Source of the DNA: Oligoflexia bacterium
GTDB lineage: Bacteria > Bdellovibrionota > Bdellovibrionia > JABDDW01
Assembly: GCA_016715815.1 (NCBI GenBank)
Contig: JADJXN010000001.1
Span: forward strand, 248,001-312,000
Length of the DNA: 64,000 nucleotides
Direction: 5' to 3'
The notes under the pieces were generated by a model. It had not been told where the DNA came from, did not search any database, and was given only the letters and a program-made list of their open reading frames with translations. This document shows, piece after piece, positions 37,095 through 45,903 of this stretch (position 1 is the stretch's first letter; the number at the start of each line of letters is the position of its first letter). Made by a program: the position numbers and the translations under genes.

Positions 37095-38114
37095 ATGCAA
37101 GAATATTATTATAAGTTTTGGAGAGATTTAATTAGGCCAAAAGGCTTTGATATGGAGAAAGAAAGCCTATCAGACACCTATGGGAAGTTTGTGGTAAAGC
37201 CACTTGAGAGAGGATACGGAGTTACAATTGGTAACTCACTAAGGAGAATTCTTCTTGGCTCTATGATGGGTTCTGCCGTAACTGCAGTAAGATTTGATGG
37301 TGTTATGCATGAGTTCACCAGCATCCCAGATGTTGTTGAGGATGTAACAGATATTATTTTAAACTTAAAACAAGTTAGATTTAAAATGTTCACTGCAACA
37401 CCTAAAACACTACGAATTGAAAAAAGCACAGAAGGTGCTATTACTGCAGCTGATATTCAAGTAGATGATCAAGTTGAGATTTTAAATCCAGAGCAACATA
37501 TTGCTACTTTAGGAAAAGGTGGCAAATTTAATGCTGAGATTATTGTAAAGCTTGGTCGTGGATATGTAGCCTCTGAAGAGCAAGGACAGGAATTACCTGT
37601 AGGATTTGTAGCAGTTGATTCTATTTTTAGCCCAATTAAAAAAGTTAACTACAATGTCGCCTATGCACGAGTTGGACAAAAAACTGACTATGATAAGTTA
37701 ACATTAGAAATATGGACTGATGGAAGCATTCATCCTGAAGATGCTGTAAGCCTTGGCTCCAAAATTATGAAAGAACAACTTCAAGTTTTTATTAATTTTG
37801 ACGAGAGTTCAGAACCAGAAATAGATGAAGCTTTAGCATCCTCCCCATCGCATAATGAGAATCTTTTTAGATCTGTAGATGATCTGGAGCTTTCAGTAAG
37901 ATCTGCAAATTGTTTAAAAAATGCGAACATTAGATATATCGGAGAGCTTGTTCAAAAATCAGAAGCTGAAATGCTTAAAACTAAGAATTTTGGGCGTAAG
38001 TCATTGAATGAAATTAAAGATATTCTTAACGAAATGGGATTATCTTTGGGAATGAAACTTGATGGATGGCCACCAAATGGTTGGAATCCAAATGAGCCAC
38101 CTAAGGATAATTAA
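37095..38114 (+). CDS. rpoA: RNA polymerase alpha subunit
   Basis: Assembly scaffold of RNA polymerase and target of activators. 339 residues. The N-terminal domain has GYGVTIGNSLRRILLGSM, and the C-terminal domain ELSVRSANCLKNANIRYIGEL with the DNA-binding helix region NFGRKSLNEIKDIL. Start behind GAGGTGATAC. Full length. Confidence 0.98.
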   Translation: MQEYYYKFWRDLIRPKGFDMEKESLSDTYGKFVVKPLERGYGVTIGNSLRRILLGSMMGSAVTAVRFDGVMHEFTSIPDVVEDVTDIILNLKQVRFKMFTATPKTLRIEKSTEGAITAADIQVDDQVEILNPEQHIATLGKGGKFNAEIIVKLGRGYVASEEQGQELPVGFVAVDSIFSPIKKVNYNVAYARVGQKTDYDKLTLEIWTDGSIHPEDAVSLGSKIMKEQLQVFINFDESSEPEIDEALASSPSHNENLFRSVDDLELSVRSANCLKNANIRYIGELVQKSEAEMLKTKNFGRKSLNEIKDILNEMGLSLGMKLDGWPPNGWNPNEPPKDN

Positions 38115-38133
38115 TAATTAAGTAGGTATTATT

Positions 38134-38640
38134 ATGAGACACGGAGCAAGAACACAAAGTTTTAACAGACCATATAACCACAGAAAGTGGTTAATGAGAA
38201 ACTTGGCTGTAAGCCTTGTGGAAAATGAACGCATAAAAACAACGCTTCAAAAGGCAAAAGAGTTAAGACGTGTGGTGGAAAAGGCCGTCACTTTGGGTAA
38301 AAGAGGTAGTCTAGCTGACAGAAGACTTCTTTTATCTAGAATACCTAATGAAAACACGGTTCAAAAAATATTTTCAACTTTAGCTCCAAGATACAGTTCA
38401 AGAGCCGGTGGATACACACGTATCTACCGTCTTGTTCGTAGAGCTGGTGATAATGCTGAAATGGCCATTATTGAGTTTATTGATGCTCAACTCAAAGTGC
38501 CATTAGACAAAAAATCATTAAAAGCTGAAAAGAAGAGTGCTAAAGCTGCAAAACAAGTAGCCCCTAAAAAAGAAGCAAAACCTAAAAAAGAAAAAGCAGA
38601 AGCAAAAGCGACAAAAAAAGCCGCAAAGAAATCTAAATAA
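38134..38640 (+). CDS. rplQ: Ribosomal protein L17 with long Lys/Ala tail
   Basis: Large-subunit protein near the exit tunnel. The first 120 or so residues are a normal L17 (MRHGARTQSFNRPYNHRKWL, RAGGYTRIYRL). After IEFIDAQLKVPLDKKSL comes a tail of about 45 residues, almost only Lys, Ala and Glu. Such basic tails occur in several lineages. Sixteen bases before purK, so read-through is likely. Confidence 0.96.
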   Translation: MRHGARTQSFNRPYNHRKWLMRNLAVSLVENERIKTTLQKAKELRRVVEKAVTLGKRGSLADRRLLLSRIPNENTVQKIFSTLAPRYSSRAGGYTRIYRLVRRAGDNAEMAIIEFIDAQLKVPLDKKSLKAEKKSAKAAKQVAPKKEAKPKKEKAEAKATKKAAKKSK

Positions 38641-38656
38641 ATTAATAGGAAGTCAA

Positions 38657-39805
38657 ATGGCTCTTGAGCCGACTGAGCAGTTAAATAACAAGGCAAAAGT
38701 TCTGCCTAGGCTTGGTATTTTAGGATCGGGTCAACTTGCTAGAATGCTTGCCGAAGCCTGTTACAGGCTTGGTGTTGAACCGGTGGTTTTTGCGCAAAAC
38801 TCAAATGATTGTGCAAGTTTAATTAGTAGGCATGTTATTGGTGACATAGATCATTTTTTAAATCTTGTTGATGTAGTTACTATTGAAAATGAGTTTATAG
38901 ACTTAAAGTTACTTGAAAAAATTGAGTCGGTAAAAAACATTTACCCAAGTGTTAAGACTCTGAAACAAATCCAAAATAAGTTAGATCAAAAAAATAATTT
39001 AAAAAAATTTAATTTACCCACGGCTGACTATGAAAAAGTTTGGGATCTTCAAACGCTACATCAGGCAATAAAAAAAATGGGACCCAGACTTGTTTTAAAA
39101 ACAAGCACAATGGGTTATGATGGCAAAGGGACTTTTATTTGTAACTTTTCAAAAATGCCACCAGATTCATTTTTTATGGATCATGCAAACTTTAATGGTT
39201 TTGCGGAAAAGTTTATTGATTTTAAATACGAAGTGTCAGTAATAGTAGCAAGAGATTTAAGAGGAAATACCTGTACATTTCCGCCAGTGATATCTGTTCA
39301 AAAAAATGGAATTTGTGATTACGTTTTGAAACCTGACAAGAATATTCAAAAATCAGTGCTTAAGCAAGTTGAGGTAGTAGCAGAAAAATTAATTAAAAGT
39401 TTTGATGGTGTTGGGGTTTTTGGAGTTGAAATGTTTGTTGATCAGAATAATAAAACTATTATTAATGAAATTGCTCCTAGAGTACATAACACCGGACACA
39501 TTACAATGGATGCATGTAATGTATCTCAGTTTGAACAACATGTGCGAGCTGTAATGGGATATAAAATTGTAAAACCAAAATGGATTGTTAAATCTGCAGC
39601 TATGTTAAACATACTGGGTAGTAGTAAAGTGGCGGATACTAAACTTAAAAAAATTACTTTAAACGAAGGCGAGAGAATTTATTGGTATTATAAACAGGGA
39701 AATAAGCTAAATAGAAAACTGGGGCATATAAACATAGTTTCAGATTCAGACAAAAAAAATCTTTTACAAAGTGCTCAAAAGATAAGGAAAATGTTGGATA
39801 TTTAG
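38657..39805 (+). CDS. purK: N5-carboxyaminoimidazole ribonucleotide synthase
   Basis: ATP-grasp enzyme making N5-CAIR from AIR in purine synthesis. 382 residues: nucleotide-fold start LGILGSGQLARMLAEA, ATP-grasp segments LKTSTMGYDGKGT and FAEKFIDFKYEVSVIVAR, and the metal site NEIAPRVHNTGHIT. The N-terminus carries about 15 extra polar residues. Forms a pair with purE 26 bases downstream; both are attached to the alpha operon. Confidence 0.95.
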   Translation: MALEPTEQLNNKAKVLPRLGILGSGQLARMLAEACYRLGVEPVVFAQNSNDCASLISRHVIGDIDHFLNLVDVVTIENEFIDLKLLEKIESVKNIYPSVKTLKQIQNKLDQKNNLKKFNLPTADYEKVWDLQTLHQAIKKMGPRLVLKTSTMGYDGKGTFICNFSKMPPDSFFMDHANFNGFAEKFIDFKYEVSVIVARDLRGNTCTFPPVISVQKNGICDYVLKPDKNIQKSVLKQVEVVAEKLIKSFDGVGVFGVEMFVDQNNKTIINEIAPRVHNTGHITMDACNVSQFEQHVRAVMGYKIVKPKWIVKSAAMLNILGSSKVADTKLKKITLNEGERIYWYYKQGNKLNRKLGHINIVSDSDKKNLLQSAQKIRKMLDI

Positions 39806-39831
39806 TAAATAAAAGAAAATGGAAAGAAAAT

Positions 39832-40323
39832 ATGAAAAAATATGATGTGGTAATAGTTATGGGAAGCGAGTCTGATTACCCAGTAATGAAAAAGTCGCAA
39901 AAATTGCTTAAAAAATGGGGGGTCAGTACTAATACTCAAATTATATCAGCCCATAGAACACCACAACTCTTAGAAAAAAGTGTTAAAGTTTGGGAAAAAT
40001 TAAATGTCAAAGTTATTATCGCAGGGGCTGGTGGCTCCGCGCACTTACCTGGGATGTTGGCCTCCTTTTCAGTTTTGCCTGTGATTGGAGTTCCAATAAG
40101 TACAAAAAATTTTAATGGACTAGATTCTCTTTTATCAATTGTGCAAATGCCAACTGGTGTACCTGTAGCAACTGTTGCTGTTGGAGGTGCAGAGAATGCT
40201 GCTATACTGGCTGCCGAGATAATTGCACTAAGCAATAAAAAAATAAACGCAAAACTTGTAAATTATAAAAAGCAGTTAAAAGTCAAAGTGAAGCAAATGC
40301 AAATAAAGCTGAAAAAACGCTAA
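39832..40323 (+). CDS. purE: N5-CAIR mutase
   Basis: Converts N5-CAIR to CAIR. 163 residues, class I form expected with PurK. Signature VIVMGSESDYPVMKKS, ISAHRTP with the catalytic His, and AGAGGSAHLPGMLAS. GAPVAT-type loop near VPVATVAVGGAENA. Confidence 0.96.
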   Translation: MKKYDVVIVMGSESDYPVMKKSQKLLKKWGVSTNTQIISAHRTPQLLEKSVKVWEKLNVKVIIAGAGGSAHLPGMLASFSVLPVIGVPISTKNFNGLDSLLSIVQMPTGVPVATVAVGGAENAAILAAEIIALSNKKINAKLVNYKKQLKVKVKQMQIKLKKR

Positions 40324-40335
40324 GGCGTACGCTTA

Positions 40336-41340
40336 ATGATTTTAGATGCAAATAAAAAGGAAAATATTTTTAAAGCAGCAGATGTAATTAGACGAGGCGG
40401 GCTTGTTGCTTTCCCAACGGAGACAGTATATGGCTTGGGTGCAGATGCATTTAATGAACAAGCGGTTCTAAAAATATTTAAAGCTAAAGGTAGGCCGCTT
40501 GAGGACCCCCTTATTCTACATATCTGTGATATCACGCAGTTAGATAGAATTGCTGAGGAAGTACCTGAAAAAGCTAGGATTTTAATTAAAAAATTTTGGC
40601 CAGGACCACTTACAATTATATTTAATAAATCAAAAAACATAAGTGATAAAATTACTGCAAGTTTAAAAACAGTAGCTGTTAGAATGCCTTCAAATAATGT
40701 AGCACTTAATTTAATAAAAGAATCAAATACGGTTATCGCAGCCCCAAGTGCAAATAAGTTTCAAGGAATTAGCCCAACAAATGCATCTGATGTTGAGGAA
40801 GAGTTGGGGGCAAAAGTAGATATTATACTTGATGGTGGAATGAGTGAGTATGGACTGGAATCAACAATAGTTGATTGTAGGGGTGATGAGGTCTTGGTTT
40901 TAAGGCTTGGTGCAATATCTAATGAACAGATTGAACAGGAACTACAAGAAAAAGTAAGTTTAAAGGTTGTATCTATTGATAGTAAAGCAGCTCCTGGGAT
41001 GTATGAGTTGCACTATGCTCCAAAAAAAGAATTAATATTTCTAGATGAGAGGCAGCTGGTCAATTTTTTAAAGCAAAATAGTATTACTGAAGCAGTCATT
41101 TTGTGCTTTTCAAAACAAGAAGAGGAATTTTTACGGAAAAATGGTTTTAAAGAGGTTGTTGTTTTATCTCAAGAGGGTTCCTATAAAGAGGCGGCTAATA
41201 AATATTTTTCTACTCTTAGAGATTTAGATAAAAGTAATTTTAAAAGTATTATTTGTTACAAATTGCCAGACAATGGTTTGGGAAGAACCATAAATGACAG
41301 AATGAAAAAGGCGTCTCACCATGGCTCGGGGAAAGTATGA
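40336..41340 (+). CDS. tsaC: Threonylcarbamoyl-AMP synthase, Sua5 type
   Basis: Makes threonylcarbamoyl-AMP for the t6A37 modification of ANN-reading tRNAs. The 334 residues consist of an N-terminal YrdC domain (GGLVAFPTETVYGLGADA, KGRPLEDPLILHI, VAVRMPSNNVA, PSANKFQGISPT) and a C-terminal Sua5 domain (APGMYELHYAPKKELIF). It is thus the two-domain Sua5 form and not the short TsaC. Twelve bases after purE; probably the same transcript. Confidence 0.93.
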   Translation: MILDANKKENIFKAADVIRRGGLVAFPTETVYGLGADAFNEQAVLKIFKAKGRPLEDPLILHICDITQLDRIAEEVPEKARILIKKFWPGPLTIIFNKSKNISDKITASLKTVAVRMPSNNVALNLIKESNTVIAAPSANKFQGISPTNASDVEEELGAKVDIILDGGMSEYGLESTIVDCRGDEVLVLRLGAISNEQIEQELQEKVSLKVVSIDSKAAPGMYELHYAPKKELIFLDERQLVNFLKQNSITEAVILCFSKQEEEFLRKNGFKEVVVLSQEGSYKEAANKYFSTLRDLDKSNFKSIICYKLPDNGLGRTINDRMKKASHHGSGKV

Positions 41341-41364
41341 TTAATCTGCAAAAGGACTTTTGTT

Positions 41365-42240
41365 GTGAAGGTAATTAACCTATTTGATAGATTTTTAAAG
41401 CTCCAAAGTAACAGTAAGACAGAGCCTTTAGATAGGATCTTAAGAAAAGATGAAGACCTTGAGCAATTATTAAAGCTTGCTAGTCAGTGGGATTTAGACT
41501 TGGAGAATGTGCAGAGATGGTTGTTATCTGAGCCTTACCAAGAAAATAAAAAAGTTGCTTTAGAATTTTGTGAAGGTCTTGAAAAGGAAGTAAAAAAAAT
41601 TGAAAAAGTATTAAACACGTCACTTTCCGGTGAAATTTGCATTTGTCCAAGCTTAATGATATTTGATGGGTTTGCTAGATATGATAGCGGCAACCATAGA
41701 GTATGGTTTGGTGTTGATTACCCAGGGGCTAGCCAAGATTATTTAAAAGTTTTATTGGCCCATGAGCTCTCCCATGTCTATAGAGACCATCAACCAAATG
41801 TGTGGGGGTTTTTGGGTAAACCCTTAAATCAAGTTACTAGAAATGAATATATAGATAATTTGTCAGCTACAGAGCATTTAGCTAGTGAGGGCTTAGCTAC
41901 ATTATTTTCTCAAGTTATTTACCCTGAAATTCCCTTAAGTGTGCACCATTATTATGAAGAGCATGAAATGAAGTGGTGTTTTGATAATTTAAGTATTATT
42001 GAAAAAGCAATTTTAGAGGAGCTTTTAAGTGAGGGCCAGGATGTATGGAAGTTTTATGATGAGGATATTATTAAACCTGGCAGTCCTGGGAGAACTCAGT
42101 ATTTTTGGTCCGCATTAAAAATTAGAAATTGGCTTGATAAAAAATTAACTATAAGCAATAGAAATGATAATTACCTTAAAGTACTTATTGATTGCCATGG
42201 TAAGTCAGCATTAGAATTTGATTGTTTTACCAGTGAATAA
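41365..42240 (+). CDS. Putative zinc-dependent peptidase (HExxH)
   Basis: 291 residues, no signal peptide seen. The motif LLAHELSHVYRDH is a zinc-metallopeptidase HExxH, and ATEHLASEGLATLFSQ further on can supply the third ligand (Glu). This layout resembles the DUF2268-type predicted Zn-proteases; the substrate is unknown. GTG start behind AAAGGAC. The N-terminal 90 residues are helical and charged. Its stop is followed at once by the PAP2 gene, whose ATG begins one base later. Confidence 0.65.
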   Translation: MKVINLFDRFLKLQSNSKTEPLDRILRKDEDLEQLLKLASQWDLDLENVQRWLLSEPYQENKKVALEFCEGLEKEVKKIEKVLNTSLSGEICICPSLMIFDGFARYDSGNHRVWFGVDYPGASQDYLKVLLAHELSHVYRDHQPNVWGFLGKPLNQVTRNEYIDNLSATEHLASEGLATLFSQVIYPEIPLSVHHYYEEHEMKWCFDNLSIIEKAILEELLSEGQDVWKFYDEDIIKPGSPGRTQYFWSALKIRNWLDKKLTISNRNDNYLKVLIDCHGKSALEFDCFTSE

Positions 42241-42241
42241 T

Positions 42242-42910
42242 ATGAAAAAAATCTTAGTTATTATTTTTTTAATTTTACCTACTCAAGCCACAGCAGAATG
42301 TCTTGTGTGCGGAGTGAAGGATACTTTTTTAGATGCATTTGATAAAAATGGCTTAATCATTTTAGCTGTTGGAGCAGGGGCCACACTCATAGCTTTTAAC
42401 CAAGACCAAGCAATGCACGATTCATGGGTGAATTATCAAAGAATGAATAGAGATGCGTCTAGTTTTGGAGATTTTTGGGGTACTGGAATACCTGAGGCAT
42501 CTATTGCACTTGGGCAATTAATTTTTGACAATGAAAAAGGAATTGCGCACACGGAAAGCCTTTTAGTTTCAACGCTTATTACTTATGGTTTAAAATACTC
42601 TAGCGGTAGACAAAGACCAGAGAGTGAAAACAGGCTTTCATTTCCATCTGGCCACTCACAAGTATCATTTGTTACTGCAACTCATTTACTCTTTTCTTAC
42701 GGTTGGCTTTACTCAGTGCCTGCTTTTGGTGCAGCTGTAGTTACAGGTCTAAGCAGGCTTTCTGATAATGCCCACTGGTTTAGTGATGTGGTGGCGGGGG
42801 CTGCTATTGGAGTGTTTTTTGGAAGATCTGCTTTTAAGCACTATACTACAATTACGCCATATGCTTTAAGTGGCGGGGGTTATGGTTTGGCGTTGACTTA
42901 CCGCTATTAA
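42242..42910 (+). CDS. PAP2-family phosphatase, exported
   Basis: About 222 residues with an N-terminal hydrophobic signal (ILVIIFLILPTQATA). The acid-phosphatase motifs are all present: KYSSGRQRP, FPSGHSQVS and SRLSDNAHWFSDVVAG. This family removes phosphate from lipid phosphates such as undecaprenyl pyrophosphate, phosphatidate or lipid A, or from other phospho-esters. Only a few hydrophobic segments are seen, so it may be a periplasmic or outer-membrane-facing member. Substrate not predictable. Start chosen at the ATG directly preceding the signal. Confidence 0.8.
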   Translation: MKKILVIIFLILPTQATAECLVCGVKDTFLDAFDKNGLIILAVGAGATLIAFNQDQAMHDSWVNYQRMNRDASSFGDFWGTGIPEASIALGQLIFDNEKGIAHTESLLVSTLITYGLKYSSGRQRPESENRLSFPSGHSQVSFVTATHLLFSYGWLYSVPAFGAAVVTGLSRLSDNAHWFSDVVAGAAIGVFFGRSAFKHYTTITPYALSGGGYGLALTYRY

Positions 42911-42923
42911 AAAGGGAACAAAA

Positions 42924-43550
42924 ATGTCTATATTTGAAAATTCAAAACTTTATATATCAGCTCGCTCGCCATTTGCTAGACGTGTTCGAATAGCGTTAAG
43001 AGAGCACAAAATAAATTATGAAGAAGTTGTATTTAACGTTTTTGAAACAAATCCGCAGCTTAATACAGCAAACCCACTCAGAAGAGTTCCTGTAATTGTT
43101 TTAGAGTCAGGAATGGAAATTGTAGATTCAAACCAAATTTTAAAAGTATTTTACGACGAACAAATTAGTAGTCCTCTGCAAGCAAAGGATATTAGACAAA
43201 AAATAGTATGTGCAAATTGGTCTGGAATTGCGGTAGGTGTGTGTGAGCTTGTTGTTCAGTATTTTTTGGAAACTCAAAAAGAAAAAGCACTCCAAGATGA
43301 AGCTTTAATCAGAGAGATAAGAGAAATAATTGATGAGGCATTAAACAAATATGAAAAGTATTTGGGGGAGAAAGAATTTTGTTTGGGGACTCAGTTAACT
43401 CAAACTGATATTGATTGGGGAGTGGCTCTTTTTTATTTACAACTTAGAATGCCAATTAAACTGGATGTGTCATTTCCAAAGTTAAACAAGTATATGAATT
43501 CCTTGGGGCAACAAGAATCTTTTAAGACAACATTGCCTTCAGCTCTTTAG
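42924..43550 (+). CDS. Glutathione S-transferase-like protein
   Basis: 208 residues. The N-terminal thioredoxin-like domain has LYISARSPFARRVRIALREHKINYEEV and the cis-Pro segment RRVPVIVLESGMEIVDSNQI. An all-helical C-terminal domain follows, with the TQTDIDWGVALFYLQ N-capping segment. It could be a true GST or an SspA-like regulator; the Ser at the usual catalytic place fits either. It ends six bases from the convergent glutamate dehydrogenase. Confidence 0.8.
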   Translation: MSIFENSKLYISARSPFARRVRIALREHKINYEEVVFNVFETNPQLNTANPLRRVPVIVLESGMEIVDSNQILKVFYDEQISSPLQAKDIRQKIVCANWSGIAVGVCELVVQYFLETQKEKALQDEALIREIREIIDEALNKYEKYLGEKEFCLGTQLTQTDIDWGVALFYLQLRMPIKLDVSFPKLNKYMNSLGQQESFKTTLPSAL

Positions 43551-43556
43551 TAAGGC

Positions 43557-44819
43557 TTATTGCGGGTATAAACCGCGAAGAAGCATGGCTGAGCTTACGC
43601 GATGTACAGCTGCAATCATAGCGGCTTTGCGAGTATCAACCTTTTGGTTTAGGCTAGTTTCAATCATAACCTTAAAATTATTATTCATGATTGTTCTAAG
43701 ACGACTGTTGATTTCCTGCTCTGTCCAAAAGAAATTTTGGAGATCTTGAACCCATTCAAAATAGCTGACAATAACTCCACCTGCGTTTGCCAAAATATCT
43801 GGAATAATAAATTTTCCATTATCTACTAATATTTTATGGCCATCATGTGTAACGGGGCCATTGGCACCTTCAGCTATCATACGAGCTTTGATTTGATTTG
43901 CATTTTTTGAATTAATGACGCCATCAATAGCTGCTGGCACAAGAATGTCGCATTTGAGTGTTAATAAATCTTGGTTTGAAATTTCTTGAGCCTCTTTGTA
44001 GCCCTTCAGGCTTTTATTTTTTGCATAATATTCTTTTACGGCATTTATGTTTAAACCGCCCTCATTATAAAGCCCGCAATTAACGTCACTCACACCTACA
44101 ACACTTAAACCCAATTCATCAGCACATGTCGCTGCAGAAGCCCCTACCTCACCAAAACCTTGAACAATAACCTTTACACTTTTATCTTGTTTTATTTTTA
44201 AATGCTCACAAGCCTTTTCAACGGTATAAATAACGCCTCTACCAGTGGAAGTGGATCTACCCAAGCTTCCACCAATTTCAATAGGCTTTCCTGTAACAAC
44301 ACCTGGAACTGCATGGCCTAATTCTTGGCTGTAGGTATCCATAATCCAAGCCATTGTTTGAGCATCAGTACCCATATCAGGAGCTGGAATGTCTTTGTCG
44401 GGGCCAATAAACATGGAAAGCTCACTGGTATAACGGCGAGTAAGTCTTTGTTTTTCTGTGCGAGAGAGTTTTGAGGCATTTACTTTAACACCACCCTTTG
44501 CTCCGCCAAGGGGCAGGCCTGCAAGGGAACACTTAAATGTCATAAGCATGGCAAGAGCTGCAACTTCACTCAATGATACGTTTTCGTGATAGCGTATTCC
44601 TCCTTTACAAGGCCCAAGTGTAAGACTGTGTTGAACTCTGTAACCATCAAAAACTTTAACAGAGTTATCATCCATTCTAACAGGGATAGAAACCATGATA
44701 GCGCGCTTTGGTTTTTTTAACCTTTCATGAATATTAGGGTCCAATCTCATGGCTTCAGCAGTTTCATTAAGTAGTTTAAGAGTGTCTTGGTAAAGGTGAC
44801 TTTCCAATAAAATATCCAT
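43557..44819 (-). CDS. gdhA: Glutamate dehydrogenase (Glu/Leu/Phe/Val family)
   Basis: Oxidative deamination of glutamate to 2-oxoglutarate, or the reverse. 420 residues, hexameric class I size. Substrate domain: GGIRYHENVSLSEVAALAM, the catalytic Lys in PLGGAKGGVKV, and DIPAPDMGTDAQTMAWIMD. Rossmann domain: VIVQGFGEVGASAA. Ends RGLYPQ. A good ribosome-binding site (GGAGG) lies before the ATG. Cofactor preference is uncertain. It is a lone minus-strand gene divergent from the heptosyltransferase. Leucine dehydrogenase is shorter, so GDH is favoured. Confidence 0.88.
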   Translation of the reverse strand: MDILLESHLYQDTLKLLNETAEAMRLDPNIHERLKKPKRAIMVSIPVRMDDNSVKVFDGYRVQHSLTLGPCKGGIRYHENVSLSEVAALAMLMTFKCSLAGLPLGGAKGGVKVNASKLSRTEKQRLTRRYTSELSMFIGPDKDIPAPDMGTDAQTMAWIMDTYSQELGHAVPGVVTGKPIEIGGSLGRSTSTGRGVIYTVEKACEHLKIKQDKSVKVIVQGFGEVGASAATCADELGLSVVGVSDVNCGLYNEGGLNINAVKEYYAKNKSLKGYKEAQEISNQDLLTLKCDILVPAAIDGVINSKNANQIKARMIAEGANGPVTHDGHKILVDNGKFIIPDILANAGGVIVSYFEWVQDLQNFFWTEQEINSRLRTIMNNNFKVMIETSLNQKVDTRKAAMIAAVHRVSSAMLLRGLYPQ

Positions 44820-44896
44820 TTAAAGCCTCCGTAAGAGTTAAGATACCCAGTTTGTAAAAGCCGCATATTTTATGCAAGAATTTTCTATTTAAACTT

Positions 44897-44925
44897 TTGC
44901 TTTATGCCATGCATAACTTTATTAT
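44897..44925 (+). promoter_or_regulatory. Candidate promoter for the heptose genes, giving a leaderless mRNA
   Basis: TTGCTT (44897-44902), 17 bases, TATTAT (44920-44925). The ATG at 44932 lies six bases after the -10, where transcription itself should begin. No Shine-Dalgarno sequence precedes the ATG. Confidence 0.55.
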
Positions 44926-44931
44926 GTTTCT

Positions 44932-45903
44932 ATGCGAAAGGTCCTATTATGCAGGGTTGATAAGATTGGTGATTTGGTACTGACGCTACCTATGCAGAAA
45001 GCTTGGAACGAGATTTCCCCTGAAGATGAGATTTACTGGCTTATAGATGAAAATTTAAAGTTTTTAATGGCGGCAAGAACAAATGTTATAACCATTGGGC
45101 CAAAAACAAGCTTTAAGGGGCTGGTTAAGCAACTTAAGAAAATTAAATTTGATATAAGCGTTTGTTTTCACGTTCCCTGGTGGGTGGCATTAGCGGTGTT
45201 TATGGCTGGAGTTAAGACTAGGGTGGGTGTGGCATCACAGTGGTTTTCCTGGATTCTTTATAATAAAAAAATACGTCAAAAAAGAAGTTTATCCCTTAAA
45301 AATGAGGCTTACTATAACTTAGATTTAGTTAATTTTGCTTTAGGTTCACAGTTTAGCTTACTTAAACCCTATGAGCTAAGAGCTGAGCAGACGTTAGTTG
45401 AAAGTTGGCGGCAAAAACTAGGAAGTGGATTTGTTGTGGTGCATCCGGGAATGGGTGGAAGTGCACGCAATTGGCCACTAGAAAGCTACAACAGTCTTGT
45501 TAAGGAGCTACTACAAAAATGGGAAAAGATTGTTGTTACGGGTGGGGCAAGTGATAAGAATTTTGTAAATTCAACAAATATACTTAGTTTTAAAGGTGTT
45601 GTTGATTTAGTAGGACAAACAAGCCCTGAGGATCTTTTGGCTGTTTTAAGCCTAGCTAAAGCGATTGTTGCCCCAAGTACAGGGGTGGCCCATATAGGGG
45701 CATCTTTGGGTAAAAAGGTTTTAGGGATCTACTCTCCTGTAAAAGTACAGGCTCCAATAAGATGGGGGCCTATTGGTGAGAATGTGATTGTTTTTAAGCC
45801 TGAAGTGAATTGCCCTGGTGTTTTTAAGTGTTTGGAAAATAAATGCGCAGAATTTGACTGTATGAAAACCATTGAGGTAGAAACAGTGGTGAGGAATATA
45901 TGA
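44932..45903 (+). CDS. Glycosyltransferase family 9, probable LPS heptosyltransferase
   Basis: Transfers ADP-heptose to the growing LPS core at the inner face of the membrane. 323 residues. The start LLCRVDKIGDLVLTLPMQKAW is the GT9 opening and fixes the ATG. C-terminal nucleotide-binding segments are VVVHPGMGGSARNWPLESY and APSTGVAHIGASLGKKVLG. Whether it equals WaaC, WaaF or another heptosyltransferase cannot be told. It overlaps the heptose-phosphate kinase by four bases, supporting a role in heptose metabolism. Confidence 0.85.
   Translation: MRKVLLCRVDKIGDLVLTLPMQKAWNEISPEDEIYWLIDENLKFLMAARTNVITIGPKTSFKGLVKQLKKIKFDISVCFHVPWWVALAVFMAGVKTRVGVASQWFSWILYNKKIRQKRSLSLKNEAYYNLDLVNFALGSQFSLLKPYELRAEQTLVESWRQKLGSGFVVVHPGMGGSARNWPLESYNSLVKELLQKWEKIVVTGGASDKNFVNSTNILSFKGVVDLVGQTSPEDLLAVLSLAKAIVAPSTGVAHIGASLGKKVLGIYSPVKVQAPIRWGPIGENVIVFKPEVNCPGVFKCLENKCAEFDCMKTIEVETVVRNI

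Noticed and set aside
43557..43580. Bidirectional terminator between GST-like and glutamate dehydrogenase genes
   Set aside because: GCCTT/AAGGC and GCGG/CCGC pairings exist, but they are short, partly coding, and lack T-runs on either strand.
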